Below, piece by piece: positions 16,777 to 20,936 of a stretch of 20,936 nt of DNA. Each line of letters begins with the position of its first letter. The stretch's first letter is position 1. The stretch covers positions 13,678 through 34,613 of the forward strand of contig KV425678.1 of the NCBI GenBank assembly GCA_001632425.1. Reading direction: 5' to 3'. The stretch comes from Neolentinus lepideus HHB14362 ss-1. Its lineage: Eukaryota; Basidiomycota; Agaricomycetes; Gloeophyllales; Gloeophyllaceae. Under the pieces are notes generated by a model. That model worked only from the letters and a program-made list of their open reading frames with translations. It was not told the DNA's origin and did not search any database. A program made the translations under genes and the position numbers.

Positions 16777-19700
16777 CACCTTCCCCTTAGCCAACGCTTT
16801 CGTCATACAATCAGCTGGCATCTCATCTGTCCTAAGATGTGCCAATCCAATCCTGCCCCTCGCAACTTCATCCCACAGCCAGTAGAACTGCAAATCCAAG
16901 TGCTTCATGCACCCATGATGCTCAGGATTCTTTGCAACAGCTAAAGCAGATTGGTTGTCGATGTAGAGCATAGATGGCCCAGAGAGAGAATATCCAAGCT
17001 CCATCAAGAAGTTGCACAACCAGAGAATCTCCTGAGCTGCAGAGACAGCGGCAACATACTCAGCCTCAGTAGTCAAGAGAGTAACGATAGACTGAAGGCG
17101 ACTAGACCAGGAGATAGCACCAGAACCCATCTTGACAACATAACCACTTGTAGAGCAACCATTGTCTGGGTTCCCAGCATGATCAGCATCAGTGAAGGTG
17201 GTGAACAGCGCAGACGATGATGAGGGAGAGTACATCAGCTTGTAATCGATAGTACCCTTCAGATAGCGAAACAGGTGCTTAACAGCCTTCCAGTGGCACT
17301 TGCCAGGATTATTGCGGAAGCGCGCCAGGACTCCAACACTGTAAGCAATGTCCGGACGCGTAGCAACAGCCAGATAAGCAAGGGCACCAACCGCATTGAT
17401 ATATGGCACAGAGTGCATCTCGTCAAACTCAGCCTTAGTCTGAGGAGCCATGGTCGCACTAAGCTTAGAGCCAGGGTCCATAGGCGTCGAGACAGAGTCT
17501 CAGTCAGCCATACTAAAGCGCGACAAGATGTCAAGGATGTACTGTTGCTGAGAGATGGTCAGAGTCCGAGAGGAGCGATCATGCTTGATCTCGATGCCTA
17601 GGAGCCAGGAGGTAGGACCTAAGTCATGCAGCTTGAAATGCTGCCTCAAGTCATCCTTGACCTTCGGAATTGCAGCAGAGGACTTGCTGGCAATAGTCAC
17701 GTCATCAACAAAGACAGGGATGATGATGCGCACATCGTCCTTCCCATAGACCCAGATGCTGTGTTCACAAGTCAACCGCGAGAAGCCTAGCTTCTCAGTC
17801 AAGACTTCATTTAGCTTCTCATGCCAATGCCTCCCAGCCTGCTTAAGGCCATAAAGCGATTTCTGCAATCGCCAAACCCACTCTGGTCCCTTCTGCTCAA
17901 ATCCCTCAGGTTGATCCATATAAACATCCTCCTCCAATGTCCCATTGAGATATGCAGTCGAAATATCGATGCTCTCAAGTTCCAAGTCCTCTAAAGCAGC
18001 TAGGGCGAGAATGGCATGCAGAGAGGCCCACTTAGGTGTTGGAGCGAAGGTCTCATTGTAATTGAAACCGGGGCGCTGCGAGAAGCCCTTTGCCACCAAG
18101 CGACCCTTGTAGCACTCAATAGACCCGTCCACATTGTGCTTCACCTTGAAGACCCAGTGACTCCCAATGGCCTTGCGACCCAGAGGACACTCAACCAGTT
18201 CAAACATCCCATTCTCAACAAGAGACTGGATCTCATCCTGAGCAGCCTTCAACCATTGCTGGCGCTCCTCCTCTGGACGCTGCATCACCTCACAGAATGT
18301 ATGAGGCTCACTGGTATGCTCCTCGCCCTTGAATGCAGTCTGGACAACAGACTCGAAGGCATAGTCCAGAGTGTCCTCCCAAGACCAGTACTCGACAGTC
18401 TGACCAGCAAAGACAAAGTCCATGCTAGCCGACATAGCACTAGCCAGATCACCCTCGTCCTTCACATACCCTGGTCTGATATTGAGCTCATCCTCTTCCA
18501 CGTCATCATCTGGAGGATGGAACTCATCAGGAGGGGCTGGAGAGGGTGTAGGCAGTTCGAGCGGGTCAGGAGAATCAGAGATGCAAGATGGAGCAGCAGG
18601 AGAGACTCTAGCACCAGGAGGAGTCAGATTTTGATGTTGAAGCACAGTCTCATTAAGAGAGCCCTGCTGGCGCGTTGAGCAAGTAGAGCGTCGAGGAGGT
18701 GGATTAGCCGGAGGATCGACATTTGGTGGGGTTCCAGGAGGCAGCATAGGCTCTGGAGAAGGAGATGGAGGTGGAGCGATAGCTGGAGGTGGATGGGGCA
18801 GAGCATCATCATTGTCATCTCCCCCCTGATCCGGTACATCCAAAGGAAGCTCATCATCTCCCCCCTGATCAGGGACGTCAACAGAGCTAAGAGGATCACC
18901 AAAGGGGCTGATGTTGCGAGCATTGCCAGGAAAGCAGCATTCATCAAAGACAGCGTTAGAACTGTTGACAAACTTGCACTCCGCAGGATCCCAGAACGTC
19001 CAAGCACGAGTACCAGGGGCATAGCCAACAAAGATACACTTGCGAGTATGAGGCTGAAGTGCCTTGCGCTGCTTCTTGCATATAAGGATGTAAGTGAGTG
19101 AACCAAAGACCTGGAAGTAGGTGACGTCAGGTTTCTTTCCCTTCTTCCGCAAAGAATAGGGAATCGCGCCAGAGAGTGCAGAGCAAGGGATGCGATTATG
19201 GACATGGACAAAACAGCGAACAGCATGAGTCCAGAATGAAGCAGGGAGCTTAGCCTCGAAGAGCATAGCAGTAACAGCGGCCTGGATAGTCTGGTTAGCA
19301 CGCTCAGCAATCCCGTTCTGATAAGGCTCGTCCATCTCAGTGTGCTTGCGCACAATACCCTCCTGGTGACAGAACTCGTCCCAATCCTTCCCAACATACT
19401 CGCTGCCCTTATCATCCATCAAAGACTTGATCTTCATCCCAAGCTCAGTCTCCACCTGCACCTTAAAGACTTTGAATGCAGCGAAGGCGTCGCTCTTATG
19501 TTTAAGAAAAGCGACGGTGAAGTAGCGGGTATGGGCGTCAATGAAGGTGATCCAGTAGTGATAGCCTTCAATCGAAGCGACAGGGAGTGGACCCTTCAAG
19601 TCGGAGACAATGATATCAAGCGGAGCTGAGGGACGCGTAGCGTGCTGAGGAACGTCGTGACGATGCTGCTTGCCAGCGATGCAGGGCTCACAGATAGGAT

Positions 19701-20619
19701 CCGGAATGCTGGTGGAGCGAATGACTAGGCCTTGGACGAGCTGCTTCTGCTTCATGCGCTGAAGATAGTCAAGGTTGACATGGGACAAGCGACGATGTCA
19801 AAGCGCCAAGTCCAGAGGACAAGCGTCAGTGAGCGACGCGCTCTGCGATGGGGACACCAGTGGACGACCATTCAAGTATCCGGTATTGTGATCGTTGACA
19901 GATGCCGTGAAGACAAGCTTACTGTGCAAGTAGAATGATGCCAAAGCATCCTGGATCACACAGTGATAGCCCTTAGTCTTAGTCAGATGATAGACAGACA
20001 ATAGATTCGATCCAAGCTGAGGAACATGAAGAATGTCGTGGAGTACAACTACGGGTGCCTTAGACTCTCCCAGAACCGGCTCAAACATTACAGACCCCAT
20101 CCCAGCAGTATAGATGATAGTATTGTTTGCGAGGCGCACAGGGATGATATGGGGTGAGTAGGAAGTGAACCAATGTCGATGAGGTGTCATGTGTGAAGTA
20201 GCACCTGTGTCGGTGTTCCAGTTAGCAGCTGCCAGTGAAGAGAGCCAAGACGAGCGATCTGAAGCAGAGAGAGCGACACTTGCTTTACCAGCATACTCTG
20301 CAACATTAGCAGAGGCCTCAACGTCCTCAGACGCTTCCTTCGTGTTCTGAGCCTTCTTCTTCCCTCCCCTATGCTCCTGGCGATGATCAGCAGTCTTGGC
20401 CTTCTGCATCTTTGCAGCGTTCTCCTTGAACTTGCAGCTAGCCTCGGTATGACCTTCCCAGTCACAGAACGTGCAGCGAATGCCCTGCGAGGAAGCAGAC
20501 GTGGTGCCAGCAGCCATAGCCAGAGAGGGCGAAGAGTCGATGCCGCGAGCGAAGCGCTGAGACTCCTTGTTCTGGAACGCGGACTGGAGCTTGGAGAGGT
20601 CGAGGGAGTCGAGTAGGAG
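16777..20619 (-). pseudogene. Element G (family A copia) gag-pol, near-intact with two stops
   Basis: About 1281 codons in one frame from gag LLLDSLDLSKLQ to RNase H KALAKGKV. In order: zinc knuckle CTFCDWEGHTEASC (20475-20434), protease DTGATSH (Asp 20211-20209), gag_pre-integrase, integrase with Asp (19539-19537), DD (19416-19411) and Glu (19305-19303) spaced DX35E, CIFVGY, acidic/proline-rich linker with a duplicated DVPDQGGDD unit, RT with IDISTAYLNG (Asp 17967-17965) and FVDD (17706-17701), RNase H with DADHAGNPD, TEAEY and DNQSA. Only two stops break it: TGA 19800-19798 for the Trp of LALWH, and TGA 17502-17500 for Cys in MADCDS. Gag N-terminus and 5' LTR are missing; the 3' end is replaced by the type C LTR. 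All catalytic residues I checked are present. It is richer in CpG than A1 or C, suggesting a younger copy. Confidence 0.92.
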
Positions 20620-20709
20620 TGTCAGCATTAGTGCCTATTCGGACATTCAGACACCCCAGTATGTGTGTCTCTGTCCTTCTTTGACTCGGACCTGTTGTGT
20701 CCTATTTCA
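20620..20709 (+). repeat. Family A LTR, 5' fragment
   Basis: TGTCAGCATTAGTGCCTATTCGG to GTGTCCTATTTCA matches the first 88 or so bases of the family A LTR and then diverges. It abuts the truncated gag of G on the left. Its orientation is opposite to G. Confidence 0.8.
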
Positions 20710-20936
20710 CCTAATGCGGTAGTATTAATGTATTACATGTCTAATATTTTAACAAACCCTTATGCAATACCCAGTAATGTTTTAAGCGTAATGTATTAAT
20801 GCCCCGGGCTGCACCATACATTGCCCCGGAACCCGGGCTGAGTTTGAATTGGACTGCCCGGCACCCAGGCATGAAGATCTGAATCGGGTTTGGATGTCAA
20901 GTGTGGGAAAAAGGCTGCTATATTGGTGATAATAGC
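20710..20936. other. Unassigned sequence at the right edge
   Basis: No coding signal and no similarity to the elements in this window. The first 90 bp are AT-rich and carry TAATGTATTA twice (20726-20735, 20789-20798). The next part has clustered CCCGGGC motifs (around 20803-20845). The pattern suggests another repeat, but nothing identifies it. Confidence 0.4.

Noticed and set aside
18016..18678. 220-residue plus-strand frame antisense to G
   Set aside because: It is the complement of the conserved RT/linker region; codon pattern and homology belong to the minus strand.
18624..19415. 263-residue minus-strand frame overlapping integrase
   Set aside because: It is an alternative frame of the G integrase and linker. 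The real frame carries the DDE residues.

Overview
The window looks like transposon-rich DNA from a basidiomycete fungus, probably an agaricomycete. The grounds are five 47-57 nt GT-AG introns in the only host-like gene, several Ty1/copia retrotransposon lineages, and decay dominated by C-to-T/G-to-A changes at CpG. The taxon is inferred. No intact gene, rRNA, CRISPR array or prokaryotic feature is visible.

Layout. 1-1264: minus-strand, intron-containing host-like gene, cut by an LTR and carrying three in-frame TGA codons. 1265-9002: partial plus full 'family A' LTR, then a copia element (A1) whose pol is split by two related 1.1-1.3 kb insertions (3591-4923 and 7007-8128, opposite orientations, each flanked by a 4-bp ACGC-type duplication). 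9003-9042: end fragment of a small tRNA-bearing repeat. 9043-10092: 3' end of a 'family B' copia element (D) with its LTR. 10093-10163: fragment of a third LTR type (C). 10164-11394: minus-strand family B remnant (E) with 5' LTR, primer-binding site and a mostly deleted gag. 11395-14724: family A body without LTRs (element C), interrupted at 13006-13261 by a 256-bp repeat that contains a foldable tRNA-like sequence and a branched hairpin. 14725-15040: family B LTR. 15041-15343: short family A pol fragment. 15344-16560: 5' end of another family A element (F). 16561-16776: minus-strand type C LTR. 16777-20619: minus-strand family A gag-pol (G), one frame with only two stop codons, the best preserved copy. 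20620-20709: family A LTR fragment. 20710-20936: unassigned sequence.

The elements share one scheme: a single gag-pol frame (UBN2-like gag, CCHC knuckle, DTGA protease, gag_pre-integrase HHCC, DDE integrase, acidic/proline-rich linker, FVDD reverse transcriptase, RNase H), a polypurine tract AGGGGGGAG, and a primer-binding site GGTTATGAGCCCAATGC that can pair with the anticodon arm of initiator tRNA-Met (copia/Ty5-type half-tRNA priming). No copy here appears able to transpose alone.

I found no convincing new multi-gene system. The most interesting items are the 256-bp tRNA-bearing repeat, the two ACGC-targeted insertions, and the disrupted host-like gene. All identities and boundaries come from reading and comparing copies by eye.
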